Assembly (NCBI GenBank): GCA_934120735.1
Contig: CAKOVA010000032.1
Coordinates: 1-22,788, forward strand
DNA from: an uncultured Prevotella sp.
Lineage (GTDB): Bacteria; Bacteroidota; Bacteroidia; Bacteroidales; Bacteroidaceae
Reading direction: 5' to 3'
Length of the DNA: 22,788 bases
Of the stretch, positions 7,637 to 14,966 are shown one piece after another. Position 1 is the stretch's first letter, and every line of letters starts with the position of its first letter. The notes below the pieces were generated by a model that did no database searches, was not told the DNA's origin, and was given only the letters and a program-made list of their open reading frames with translations. Position numbers and translations under genes: made by a program.

Positions 7637-8620
7637 ATGCTCAAGCAGCTCAAGCGTATCACCGCACCCATCAGGAATTTCTTGCTCGACTTGGTATCCA
7701 AGCGATTCCTGGTGTTTTTGTTTTTCCTATTTCTCAGTGCGGCGTTTTGGCTTTCCATGACGCTCGATGAGATGTACGAAAAAGAGATTCCCGTGCCCAT
7801 ACGCTTGGTCAACGTGCCCAAAAACATCATCATCACCACCAACATGCCCGACACCGTCATCATGACGGTACGCGACAAAGGATTTGCCTTCATGAGCGAC
7901 TTTACGGGCAGACGGTTACGACCCATCAACCTCAACTTTTCTACCTATGCCAACGAAAGTACAGGTAGAGGAAGTGTACCCCTGGCCGACGTGCAGAACA
8001 TCTTGTACCAACGCCTGGCCACTTCTTCCAGAATCACCGCATTGAAGCCCGACCAACTGAAATTCTTCTTCAACTTCGGACAGTCGAAAACCCTGCCAGT
8101 ACGCATGAACGGTACCATGACACCCGCCAAGAACTACTATCTGGCGCGCGTGAGCTTCTGGCCCGAAAAGGTAACGGTGTACGCGCAACAAAGCAAGCTG
8201 GACAGTCTGACGTACATCCTGACCGAGAAACTGAACATCACCAATTTCACGGACACACTGATTCGAAAGGTCAGCTTGCAGAAAATCATTGGCGTAAAGA
8301 CGGTCCCGGAACAGGTAAAGATTGGGCTTTTCCCCGACATCCTCACCGAAGAGAGTATCGAGGTGCCCATCAAGGCCATCAACATGCCAAAAGGTAAAAC
8401 CCTGCGCACCTTCCCCACCAAGGTAAAGGTGCTGTTCAACATCGGTGTCACGGCATTCAGGAAAATCAATGAAAAACAATTCGAGGTGGTGGTCGACTAC
8501 AACGAGCTGCAGGCAAACCCTTCGGACAAATGCGCTTTGCACCTGAAAACCGTCCCTGCTGAGGTACGACAGGCGCGGTTGGAAATGAGCCAGGTGGATT
8601 ATCTCGTCGAACAACAATAA
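7637..8620 (+). CDS. YbbR-like domain protein, membrane anchored
   Basis: The 327-residue protein has one N-terminal membrane anchor (about 23-41, RFLVFLFFLFLSAAFWLSM). Extracytoplasmic repeats of YbbR type follow, with segments such as IPVPIRLVNVPKNI and ESIEVPIKAINMPKGKTLRTFPTKV. In Firmicutes the YbbR protein CdaR regulates the diadenylate cyclase CdaA. In Bacteroidetes the gene is regularly found between yajC and coaE, and its partner is not clear. No cdaA is visible here. The start at 7637 gives a short basic N-terminus before the membrane segment. Confidence 0.82.
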   Translation: MLKQLKRITAPIRNFLLDLVSKRFLVFLFFLFLSAAFWLSMTLDEMYEKEIPVPIRLVNVPKNIIITTNMPDTVIMTVRDKGFAFMSDFTGRRLRPINLNFSTYANESTGRGSVPLADVQNILYQRLATSSRITALKPDQLKFFFNFGQSKTLPVRMNGTMTPAKNYYLARVSFWPEKVTVYAQQSKLDSLTYILTEKLNITNFTDTLIRKVSLQKIIGVKTVPEQVKIGLFPDILTEESIEVPIKAINMPKGKTLRTFPTKVKVLFNIGVTAFRKINEKQFEVVVDYNELQANPSDKCALHLKTVPAEVRQARLEMSQVDYLVEQQ

Positions 8621-8643
8621 CCACCCATGCAACCAACGGTGCG

Positions 8644-9234
8644 ATGAACAACAGGAAAAGTATTGTCGCCCTCACGGGTGGCATCGGGTCGGGCAAGAGT
8701 TTTGTCTGCCAATTGCTCAAGCAGCACGGCATCATCGTTTACGATTGTGATGAGGCAGCCAAACGACTCATGCGAGAAGATGGTCAGCTGCGGCAACAAC
8801 TCATACAACTGGTGGGACCAGATGTGTACGAGGGAGCGGATCTTCAGAAGTCGGTGCTCGCCCAGTTCCTGTTGGCATCAGAGGCCAACAAGCAAGCGGT
8901 TAACGACATCGTTCACCCCGCTGTGGCTATTGACTTTCTACAGTCGCCGTTGCAATGGGTTGAGAGTGCCATCTTGTTTGACGCTCATTTCGACCGCCGC
9001 ATCAAGCCCGACATGGTGATATGCGTCACGGCACCATTGCAGATTCGTGTGGAACGCATCATGCTTCGTGATGCTATCAGCCGCGAAAAGGCCACGGCGT
9101 GGATCAATAGTCAGATGTCACAAGAAGAGATGGTCCGACTGAGTGACGTGGAACTCGTCAACGACGGAAAAGCTAATTTACCCCAACAAATAGAGAAAAT
9201 TTTAGAACTACTGCACCGCAACCACATCCTATAA
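8644..9234 (+). CDS. coaE: Dephospho-CoA kinase
   Basis: The 196-residue P-loop kinase phosphorylates the 3'-hydroxyl of dephospho-CoA, the last step of coenzyme A synthesis, in the cytoplasm. The Walker A motif GGIGSGKS is at residues 12-19. The family's YDCDEAAKRLM follows, then the HP signature in IVHPAV, ESAILFDAHFDR, and the C-terminal RIMLRDAISREKA lid region. Length is typical. The start ATG at 8644 lies 23 bases after the YbbR-like stop, within the same operon. Confidence 0.95.
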   Translation: MNNRKSIVALTGGIGSGKSFVCQLLKQHGIIVYDCDEAAKRLMREDGQLRQQLIQLVGPDVYEGADLQKSVLAQFLLASEANKQAVNDIVHPAVAIDFLQSPLQWVESAILFDAHFDRRIKPDMVICVTAPLQIRVERIMLRDAISREKATAWINSQMSQEEMVRLSDVELVNDGKANLPQQIEKILELLHRNHIL

Positions 9235-9300
9235 TATAAGGTGTACAGGGTTGCGGGGTGGTACATGTATCATCTATCAAACGAAAATTAACGAATAACA

Positions 9301-9738
9301 ATGGAAACAATTCTTTCAATCGCAGGTAAGCCAGGACTTTATAAATTGGTGTCACGCGGAAAAATGAACCTCATTGTCGAATCGCTCAACGAAACACATC
9401 GCCGCATGCCGGCCTTCTACACCGACAGGGTCACCAATCTGGGCGACATCGCCATGTACACCGACGCCGATGACGTACCTTTGTGGAAGGTGCTCAAGAG
9501 CGTAGGCGAACAGGAGCAAAACAAATTGGTGTCGTTCAACTATAAGAAAGCCGACAGCAAACAACTGCGCGAATATTTCGCTAAGGTGTTGCCGTCATTC
9601 GATCAAGACCGTGTGCACGACAGCGACATCAAGAAATTGCTGCAATGGTACGACATTCTTGTGAAGAACGACATGACCGCCTTTGAGACCATTTTCTCAC
9701 CCGAAAAGAAAGAAAACGACGAGGAAACTACCGAATAG
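9301..9738 (+). CDS. DUF5606-containing protein
   Basis: The 145-residue cytoplasmic protein begins METILSIAGKPGLYKLVSRG, the recognisable DUF5606 N-terminal domain (about 1-47) common in Bacteroidetes and often found next to coaE. There is no signal peptide or membrane segment. The C-terminal half is helical and ends in an acidic tail (KKENDEETTE). The function of the family is unknown. It lies 66 bases after coaE and is probably the last gene of the cluster; a weak hairpin follows it at 9783-9803. Confidence 0.82.
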   Translation: METILSIAGKPGLYKLVSRGKMNLIVESLNETHRRMPAFYTDRVTNLGDIAMYTDADDVPLWKVLKSVGEQEQNKLVSFNYKKADSKQLREYFAKVLPSFDQDRVHDSDIKKLLQWYDILVKNDMTAFETIFSPEKKENDEETTE

Positions 9739-9782
9739 GAAACACCAAAGAGAACAAAAACAGGTCACCATTTACGTTATTT

Positions 9783-9803
9783 AACATTTGTTCATGCAAT
9801 GTT
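9783..9803 (+). terminator. Possible weak terminator after the DUF5606 gene
   Basis: A 6-bp stem AACATT (9783-9788) and AATGTT (9798-9803) encloses 9 bases and is followed by a T-rich stretch. The stem is AT-rich and short, so this is only a candidate. Confidence 0.25.
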
Positions 9804-9914
9804 TTACGTTGTTCGGTTGTTTATTTTTCAGAAGTAACGCATACTTGTCATAAACACGGTCAAGACATGGGTTGCTTTGCTGACAAACAATGATAATTCT
9901 AACAAACAAAAAAA

Positions 9915-10547
9915 ATGAAGAAAATGAAGAAAAATGTAAAGTTGACATGGCTGTTAGCGGCATGTCTTACCCTGGGGGCAGCCTCGTTAACCTCTTGTCT
10001 TGGCTCCAACGAAGACAACCAGGTGAAGATTACGAAAGAAGAGGTTCAATTGGCTTTTGCCAAGGTACAGGGTAAGCATACCGGCAAACTGATTTATCCA
10101 CAGCGTGAGATAAAGAGTGCCACTGACCGCACTGACACGCTGGACATCTCTTGGTCGCTGACAACAGACAGCACGATGGTCATTCACAACTTCCCAGCCA
10201 AGGCCTTGGCAGATAATGTGACTAACACCGACCTGAAGAAACTACTGCTCACCGCACCCGACCAAGACTTGAAGTGCAACATCGGCTTCTATCGCGTGTC
10301 GCCCGTAGCCTTTGTCATACAGCCCACCCGATTGACCTACCAGTTGGATGACCATGGAAAGAGCAAGAAGTATGAAGTGGCATTCTATTACAACATCCCC
10401 GGTTCGATCGGTGTTTACAATGAAAAGGAGGGACAGGCAAAGATGACCATGCAGATTGTGCAGGCTGCCATCCTCGAACAAGGACAGGAGAAGGAGTTTT
10501 TCCGACAAGGCATTCCTTTGATTTTATCCGAAAAGAAAAAGAAGTAA
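9915..10547 (+). CDS. Putative lipoprotein, DUF4840-like
   Basis: The 210-residue protein has a basic N-terminus, a hydrophobic segment (about 10-24) and a lipobox LTSC with Cys28 as the lipidation site, so it should be a membrane-anchored lipoprotein. An alternative start at residue 4 keeps the same signal. Acidic residues shortly after the Cys (SNEDNQ) resemble the Bacteroidetes surface-export signal. The mature part is a beta-rich domain with YQLDDHGKSKKYEVAFYYNIPG. The resemblance to DUF4840 is by recollection of the family pattern and is moderate. Function is unknown. The gene is monocistronic, with a strong terminator directly after the stop. Confidence 0.75.
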   Translation: MKKMKKNVKLTWLLAACLTLGAASLTSCLGSNEDNQVKITKEEVQLAFAKVQGKHTGKLIYPQREIKSATDRTDTLDISWSLTTDSTMVIHNFPAKALADNVTNTDLKKLLLTAPDQDLKCNIGFYRVSPVAFVIQPTRLTYQLDDHGKSKKYEVAFYYNIPGSIGVYNEKEGQAKMTMQIVQAAILEQGQEKEFFRQGIPLILSEKKKK

Positions 10548-10592
10548 AAATATTCCCTGGGGGCCGCAAGGCACCCAGGGAATATTTTTTTT
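10546..10592 (+). terminator. Strong intrinsic terminator of the lipoprotein gene
   Basis: A perfect 16-bp stem pairs 10546-10561 with 10574-10589 and continues into a run of T. A G/A mismatch separates it from an inner 3-bp stem GCC/GGC capped by a GCAA tetraloop (10563-10572). The stop codon TAA (10545-10547) overlaps the left arm. The A-rich left end means the hairpin could also work for transcripts arriving from metY on the other strand. Confidence 0.93.
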
Positions 10593-10607
10593 GGGAACAG
10601 GCTTTCG

Positions 10608-10770
10608 CTAGATTTCCTAGGAACCCTAGGATTCCTAGATGTCCTAGAATACCTAGATTTCCCTAGAATACCTAGATTTCCTAGATTTCCTAGAATACCT
10701 AGAATACCTAGAATACCTAGAGGTCCTAGTTTTCCTAGTGCCCCTAGGATTCCTAGGATTTCTAGGATTA
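10608..10770. repeat. Array 3: eighteen CTAG-N5 nonamers between the lipoprotein gene and metY
   Basis: CTAG occurs at the head of 18 consecutive units, 17 of 9 bp and one of 10 bp, with nothing between them. The five variable bases drift (AATAC four or more times; ATTTC, GATTC, GGTTC-like and others), while CTAG is never broken. The outer units of the two ends are approximate reverse complements of each other. The array ends 5 bases short of the metY stop codon. Confidence 0.92.
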
Positions 10771-10774
10771 TTTT

Positions 10775-12052
10775 TTATCCCAGGCTTTGCTTGATATCAT
10801 CCAGCAAATCATCCACATCCTCGATGCCCACAGAGAGGCGGATGAGGGTGGGGTCGATGCCTGCCGCGCGCAACTGCTCGTCACTCAGCTGGCGATGGGT
10901 GTGGCTGGCGGGATGCAGCACGCAGGTGCGACTATCGGCCACGTGGGTGGCGATGTTGATGAGGCGCAGCGAGTCCATGAACTTCACGGCCGTCTCGCGG
11001 TCACCCTTCAGACCGAAGGCTATCACGCCACACGACCCGCCCGGCAAGTATTTCTGTCCCAAGGCGTAATGCTGGTCACTCTTCAGTCCGCAGTAGTGAA
11101 CCCATGCCACGCGCTCATCTGCCTCAAGGAACTCGGCAATACGCTGAGCGTTCTGGCAGTGACGGGGCACGCGTAGGTGCAACGTCTCCAGACCTAAGTT
11201 GAGCAAGAAGGCGTTCTGCGGCGATGGAATGGAGCCAAGGTCGCGCATGAGTTGTGCCACCAACTTGGTGAGATAGCCCATTTTGCCGAAATCTTTCGCA
11301 TACGTCAGTCCGTGGTACGAGGCATCGGGCAGGCACAGTCCGTGGAACTTGTCAGCATGCGCCATCCAATCGAAGTTGCCGCTGTCCACAACTACTCCCC
11401 CTACGACGGCCGCATGTCCGTCCATGTACTTGGTGGTAGAGTGAGTCACGATGTCAGCCCCCCACTCAAAAGGCCTACAGTTGATGGGTGTGGCGAAGGT
11501 GTTATCCACGATGAGCGGGACGCCGTTGCGATGGGCGATGCGCGCAAACTTCTCGATATCCAGCACGCGGCATCCCGGATTTGAGATGGTTTCGCCGAAC
11601 ATGGCGCGCGTGTTGGGGCGGAAAGCCTTTTGTATCTCCTCTTCCGATGCGTCCTGGTCGATGAAGGTGCAGTCGATACCCAGTTTCTTCATCGTCACGC
11701 CAAAGAGGTTGAACGTGCCGCCGTAGATCTCGGTGGAGGCCACGATGTGCGACCCAGCCTCGCAGATGTTGAACATGGCGTAGAAGTTGGCGGCCTGTCC
11801 GCTCGAAGTGAGCATGGCGCCCACGCCTCCTTCGAGAGCGGCTATCTTCTGTGCTACAGCATCGTTGGTGGGATTGGCCAAACGGGTGTAGAAGTAGCCC
11901 TCCTTCTTCAAATCGAAGAGTTGTGCCATCTCCTCGGTGTTATCGTATTTAAAAGTAGTACTCTGATAAATAGGGGGTTGAACGGGTTCTCCGTTTTGTG
12001 GCTTCCATCCTCCACGGATGCAGAGGGTTGCCGGTTTCAATTTCTTTTCCAT
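10775..12052 (-). CDS. metY: O-acetylhomoserine aminocarboxypropyltransferase / sulfhydrylase
   Basis: The 425-residue PLP enzyme of the Cys/Met metabolism family makes homocysteine from O-acetylhomoserine and sulfide. Visible features: TLCIRGGWKPQNGEPVQPPI at the N-terminus, YTRLANPTNDAV, the cofactor-binding SSGQAA, VDNTFATP, and the PLP lysine Lys208 in HSTTKYMDGHAA, with SVGIEDVDDLLDDI at the end. The MetY-type insertion and length favour MetY over MetB or MetZ. The start at 12052 is chosen over the upstream in-frame codon at 12217 because the latter lies beyond the promoter (12144-12177). A leader hairpin ends 7 bases before the ATG. Confidence 0.92.
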   Translation of the reverse strand: MEKKLKPATLCIRGGWKPQNGEPVQPPIYQSTTFKYDNTEEMAQLFDLKKEGYFYTRLANPTNDAVAQKIAALEGGVGAMLTSSGQAANFYAMFNICEAGSHIVASTEIYGGTFNLFGVTMKKLGIDCTFIDQDASEEEIQKAFRPNTRAMFGETISNPGCRVLDIEKFARIAHRNGVPLIVDNTFATPINCRPFEWGADIVTHSTTKYMDGHAAVVGGVVVDSGNFDWMAHADKFHGLCLPDASYHGLTYAKDFGKMGYLTKLVAQLMRDLGSIPSPQNAFLLNLGLETLHLRVPRHCQNAQRIAEFLEADERVAWVHYCGLKSDQHYALGQKYLPGGSCGVIAFGLKGDRETAVKFMDSLRLINIATHVADSRTCVLHPASHTHRQLSDEQLRAAGIDPTLIRLSVGIEDVDDLLDDIKQSLG

Positions 12053-12059
12053 AACGTCT

Positions 12060-12102
12060 CTTTGTTGATTGATTTGTAAAAATAGAACGTGCCTCAACAA
12101 AG
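12060..12102 (-). promoter_or_regulatory. Leader hairpin upstream of metY
   Basis: CTTTGTTG and CAACAAAG (12060-12067 and 12095-12102) form a perfect 8-bp stem with a 27-base loop in the metY 5' leader. The arm nearest the gene ends 7 bases before the ATG, over the expected ribosome-binding region. A role in translation control is inferred from position only. Confidence 0.4.
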
Positions 12103-12143
12103 AAAAAAAACTTCCCCTGCATTCAGCTGTCTCTAATTTTGGT

Positions 12144-12177
12144 GCAAAATTAATATATTTTTTTGGCATGGAGCAAA
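12144..12177 (-). promoter_or_regulatory. Predicted metY promoter
   Basis: On the minus strand TAATTTTGC (12152 down to 12144) matches TAnnTTTGC. TTTG (12177 down to 12174) lies 21 bases upstream. The leader would be about 85 bases. Confidence 0.6.
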
Positions 12178-12399
12178 AACAAACCACAAAACCAGTCGTC
12201 ACACCTCCCACTAACAACTTATGCTGGATGCGTTAGAGAAAGCCGCCATCAGCAATCCCTATCCATTTTGCTCCTTCAAAACCTATTGCTTGGGTTCGAC
12301 CCACTGCAATGCTTTTCCTACCTTTGACCCTCGGAGAGATGAGCGAAGGTAGGAAACGACCGTGCGCTGTACTCTCATTCACTAAAAATAATTTTTATC
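12178..12399. other. Spacer between metY promoter and the M15 peptidase, with an 11-bp hairpin
   Basis: No convincing gene is seen here. A perfect 11-bp inverted repeat TTTCCTACCTT (12314-12324) and AAGGTAGGAAA (12346-12356) encloses 21 bases and lies about 45 bases before the peptidase ATG. It lacks a T-run on either strand, so it is more likely a leader or binding structure than a terminator. A 43-codon ATG frame (12221-12352) ends within the right arm and has no recognisable product. Confidence 0.5.
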
Positions 12400-12834
12400 A
12401 TGAAAACACACATGCTTAGCGAGCATTTCTCGCTACGAGAGTTCACAGCTTCGGCAACGGCCGAAAAGTATCACATCAACAACACGCCCGATGCCCAGGC
12501 CTTGGAGAACATGCGCCTGCTGTGTCGCCAGGTCCTCGAACCCTTGCGCCATCGCTTCGGCCCCATCTACATCAACAGCGGCTATCGGTGCGAACTGCTC
12601 AACAACCTGCTGCACGGTGTGGGCAACTCGCAACATCTTTTCGGTGAGGCGGCCGACATCCGCCTGCCTAATGAACAGGCGGGACAGGCATACTTCGACT
12701 TCATCCTACTGCACTGCCCCTTCGACCAACTGCTCTTTGAGTACAGTCGTTTTGGGCGCATCTGGCTCCACGTAAGCTGCAAGCGTCAACCTGGAGAGAA
12801 CCGCAGAATGGCCCGAAGGAGGTACCAGGTTTAA
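12400..12834 (+). CDS. M15-family peptidase (D-Ala-D-Ala carboxypeptidase / endolysin type)
   Basis: The 144-residue protein fits the Peptidase_M15_3 group, which cleaves peptidoglycan stem peptides. The conserved SGYRC (60-64), the zinc-ligand segment SQHLFGEAADI (His79 and Asp86) and WLHVS (His124) are all present. No signal peptide or membrane segment is seen, which is usual for phage-type or phage-derived members and leaves its route to the wall unclear. The N-terminal FSLREFTASATA matches other small Bacteroidetes members. It stands alone, with no other phage genes beside it. A short AT palindrome precedes the ATG. Confidence 0.88.
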   Translation: MKTHMLSEHFSLREFTASATAEKYHINNTPDAQALENMRLLCRQVLEPLRHRFGPIYINSGYRCELLNNLLHGVGNSQHLFGEAADIRLPNEQAGQAYFDFILLHCPFDQLLFEYSRFGRIWLHVSCKRQPGENRRMARRRYQV

Positions 12835-12912
12835 CGCCTGGAACCATTCTTCTTCTGATTTGTTCAACCACATATATAATAAGGTGTATTTTGCAAAAAA
12901 CACGGTTTCAAC

Positions 12913-12944
12913 ATGATTATGTGAAAAGAATCATATATTTTTGC
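12913..12944 (+). promoter_or_regulatory. Predicted exchanger promoter with overlapping inverted repeat
   Basis: TATTTTTGC (12936-12944) matches the -7 element 16 bases before the ATG at 12961. No good -33 element is present at the usual distance. Instead an inverted repeat ATGATT-10 bases-AATCAT (12913-12934) abuts the -7 box and could be an operator. Confidence 0.4.
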
Positions 12945-12960
12945 AGTAAATACAAAGATT

Positions 12961-13890
12961 ATGTGGTTGAACATTTTATGGATGATTGCCGGCATCGCCC
13001 TGGTGTTATGGGGGGCCGACCGATTGACTGACGGTGCCGTTGCCATTGCAGAACGCATGCACATGTCGCAAATTGTAATTGGACTGACGATTGTGGCCAT
13101 GGGAACCTCCATGCCCGAGTTTTTTGTCAGTCTGCTATCCGCTTTGAAGTCCACGCCCGACATGGCGGTGGGCAACGTCGTGGGATCTAACATTTTCAAC
13201 GCCCTGCTCATCGTGGGTTGTGCCGCTTTGGTGGCCCCGATGACCATCCTGAAATCAACGGTGAAGCGAGACATCCCATTTGCCTTGGTGGCTTCGGTGG
13301 TGTTGCTGATGCTGTGCCTCGACCGCCATCTCTCGCGCATCGACGCAGGCGTATTGTTCCTGCTGTTCTTGCTGTACATGTATTTCACCCTCAAGGGAGC
13401 CAAGCAAGAACCCGATGAGAGCGAGGAGGCGCAAAAGAACTATTCTCTCCCAAAATCTATTTTTTTCCTGCTGCTGGGCTTGGGCTGTCTGGTCTTCGGC
13501 AGCAACCTGTTTGTCGATTCGGCCACGGTGATTGCCAAGTCGATGGGCGTGAGCGATGCCGTGATTGGCCTGACCATCATTGCCGGCGGAACCTCGATGC
13601 CCGAGCTGGCCACCAGCGTGGTGTCGGCTCGCAAGGGACAGAGCGGCATTGCCATTGGCAACGTGTTGGGGTCTAACGTGTTTAACATCTTGATGATTCT
13701 GGGCATCACCGGCCTCATCAGTCCGATGCAGCTCAAGGGTATCACCAACCTCGACTTGTCGATGCTGATTATCTCGATGGTGATGCTCTGGCTGTTCTCG
13801 TTCACCAAATACACCATTGCCCGCTGGGAAGGTGCCTTGCTCACCGTGGTGTTCCTGGGCTACATGAGCTACCTGGTGGCAGGAGCCTGA
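12961..13890 (+). CDS. Calcium/sodium antiporter of the CaCA family (YrbG-like)
   Basis: The 309-residue inner-membrane protein has about ten hydrophobic segments arranged as two homologous halves. Each half carries the ion-binding alpha repeat: GTSMPEF with GNVVGSNIFN (about 48-80), and GTSMPEL with GNVLGSNVFN (about 209-242), including the Glu of each GTSxPE. A short acidic cytoplasmic loop (about 147-160) joins the halves. This is the prokaryotic K+-independent Na+/Ca2+ exchanger type; true substrates vary in bacteria. It is convergent with the DUF4373-like gene and stands alone. Confidence 0.93.
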   Translation: MWLNILWMIAGIALVLWGADRLTDGAVAIAERMHMSQIVIGLTIVAMGTSMPEFFVSLLSALKSTPDMAVGNVVGSNIFNALLIVGCAALVAPMTILKSTVKRDIPFALVASVVLLMLCLDRHLSRIDAGVLFLLFLLYMYFTLKGAKQEPDESEEAQKNYSLPKSIFFLLLGLGCLVFGSNLFVDSATVIAKSMGVSDAVIGLTIIAGGTSMPELATSVVSARKGQSGIAIGNVLGSNVFNILMILGITGLISPMQLKGITNLDLSMLIISMVMLWLFSFTKYTIARWEGALLTVVFLGYMSYLVAGA

Positions 13891-13950
13891 GACATCGTTG
13901 GGCCGTGATTCATCACGTTCCGCAAACCGTTTGGTCGCGATAATTCTTCC

Positions 13951-14961
13951 CTAAGTAATCATCGAACTGCGCGAGGGGTCCAGCTGGTCGTTGTGCCAGC
14001 GATGGAAGCTCTCGCGCGTCTTTCTGCCCTTGCGCAGCAGAGCCAACAGATGGCATTTGGCATCCGAGATGTCCTTGATGGGCTTGCCCTGCGAATGGCG
14101 CAGCATGCGGAACCATTGCAGACAATAGTAGCGGGTGTGTGCGTTGCGATAGACGCACAGTCCGGTGAGCGCTTCCAGACTGCGCATGAAAGCAGCATCG
14201 CCAAACAACGCATTGAGGATGCCCTTCTCCACCGCTTCCACATCGGCCGCAGACGCATGGCCGGCAATAGCATGTTCCTTAGCCGCCAAAGTCATGTGGT
14301 TTGGGCGCTTATCTGTAAGAGATTGGGCACCAACCAACATGCTTTTGCCCACCCGCTTGCTACCGGGCGTTTGGGAAGCACTTTGAGGCATTGGTTGAGC
14401 TGCTAATTGTTCTTCCTGTTGCGGGGCAGGTTGTGCTTCCGGTTGGGTGACTGGTTGCGATTCCGGTTGACAGGTCTGACGTGCCGGAATCGTTTCCCGA
14501 TTTTTATTTTTAAAATTTCCGTCGGCGGCGTCGGCTCTTTTTTTCTCCGTCGTCGGATTATTAGTATCATCAGTATTGTTAGTATTATCAGTATTATTAG
14601 TATTATTAGTATATAAGGGCGAGTCTTGATTATCAAGCACTTGCGAGGGGGTAAATTGATTGTTCGTTGAATGTTGAACGAATAATGAATGCTCCAAGTA
14701 GGGACAATAAAAGAATTTTTGATCCACGATTTTGAAGATTTTATAGTCGGAAATGATGTGCATCAAATACGTTTTTGACTTACGGCAGTCGTGTGCGATA
14801 TTTTTCAACGCGGCGAGGTACCCCGTTCCCTTGGGACAGGTGCGCAGATACCGCATCAGAGCCAATACGCATCCTTCACCGGTACACCCTTCGATGGCCC
14901 GCATCTCCATGTACACGGGTGCCTCGAAAAAATTCAATTCTAATTTAAGATATGCTTTCAT
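13951..14961 (-). CDS. DUF4373/Lin1244-like protein with repetitive linker
   Basis: The 336-residue protein has an N-terminal domain (about 1-95, starting MKAYLKLELNFFEAPVYM, with CVLALMRYLRTCPKGTGYLA) that resembles the DUF4373 (Lin1244/Lin1753) winged-helix type found in phage and mobile-element replication proteins and in Bacteroidetes chromosomes. Two low-complexity linkers follow: an Asn/Thr/Asp tract (about 117-138) encoded by 9-bp DNA repeats, and a Gln-Pro tract with four-residue periodicity (about 165-198). A helical C-terminal domain (about 215-336) carries the rest. A DNA-binding role is inferred from the family. It is downstream of the RteC-like gene on the same strand. Confidence 0.7.
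   Translation of the reverse strand: MKAYLKLELNFFEAPVYMEMRAIEGCTGEGCVLALMRYLRTCPKGTGYLAALKNIAHDCRKSKTYLMHIISDYKIFKIVDQKFFYCPYLEHSLFVQHSTNNQFTPSQVLDNQDSPLYTNNTNNTDNTNNTDDTNNPTTEKKRADAADGNFKNKNRETIPARQTCQPESQPVTQPEAQPAPQQEEQLAAQPMPQSASQTPGSKRVGKSMLVGAQSLTDKRPNHMTLAAKEHAIAGHASAADVEAVEKGILNALFGDAAFMRSLEALTGLCVYRNAHTRYYCLQWFRMLRHSQGKPIKDISDAKCHLLALLRKGRKTRESFHRWHNDQLDPSRSSMIT
14561..14614 (-). repeat. Array inside coding sequence: six 9-bp units encoding the Asn/Thr linker
   Basis: Six nonamers, read on the plus strand TTAGTATCA, TCAGTATTG, TTAGTATTA, TCAGTATTA, TTAGTATTA and TTAGTATAT, lie in the DUF4373-like gene. They encode Asn/Thr/Asp repeats without breaking the frame. Unit length matches arrays 2-4. 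Confidence 0.85.
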
Positions 14962-14966
14962 GGATG

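Noticed and set aside
12053..12140. SAM riboswitch before metY
   Set aside because: The leader lacks the conserved core expected of SAM-I or SAM-II aptamers; only a simple 8-bp stem is visible.
12053..12217. Earlier start for metY
   Set aside because: The added 55 residues lie across the predicted promoter and do not match the family N-terminus.
12221..12352. 43-codon ATG frame between metY and the M15 peptidase
   Set aside because: No recognisable domain, no clear ribosome-binding site, and it ends inside a hairpin; not enough to call a gene.
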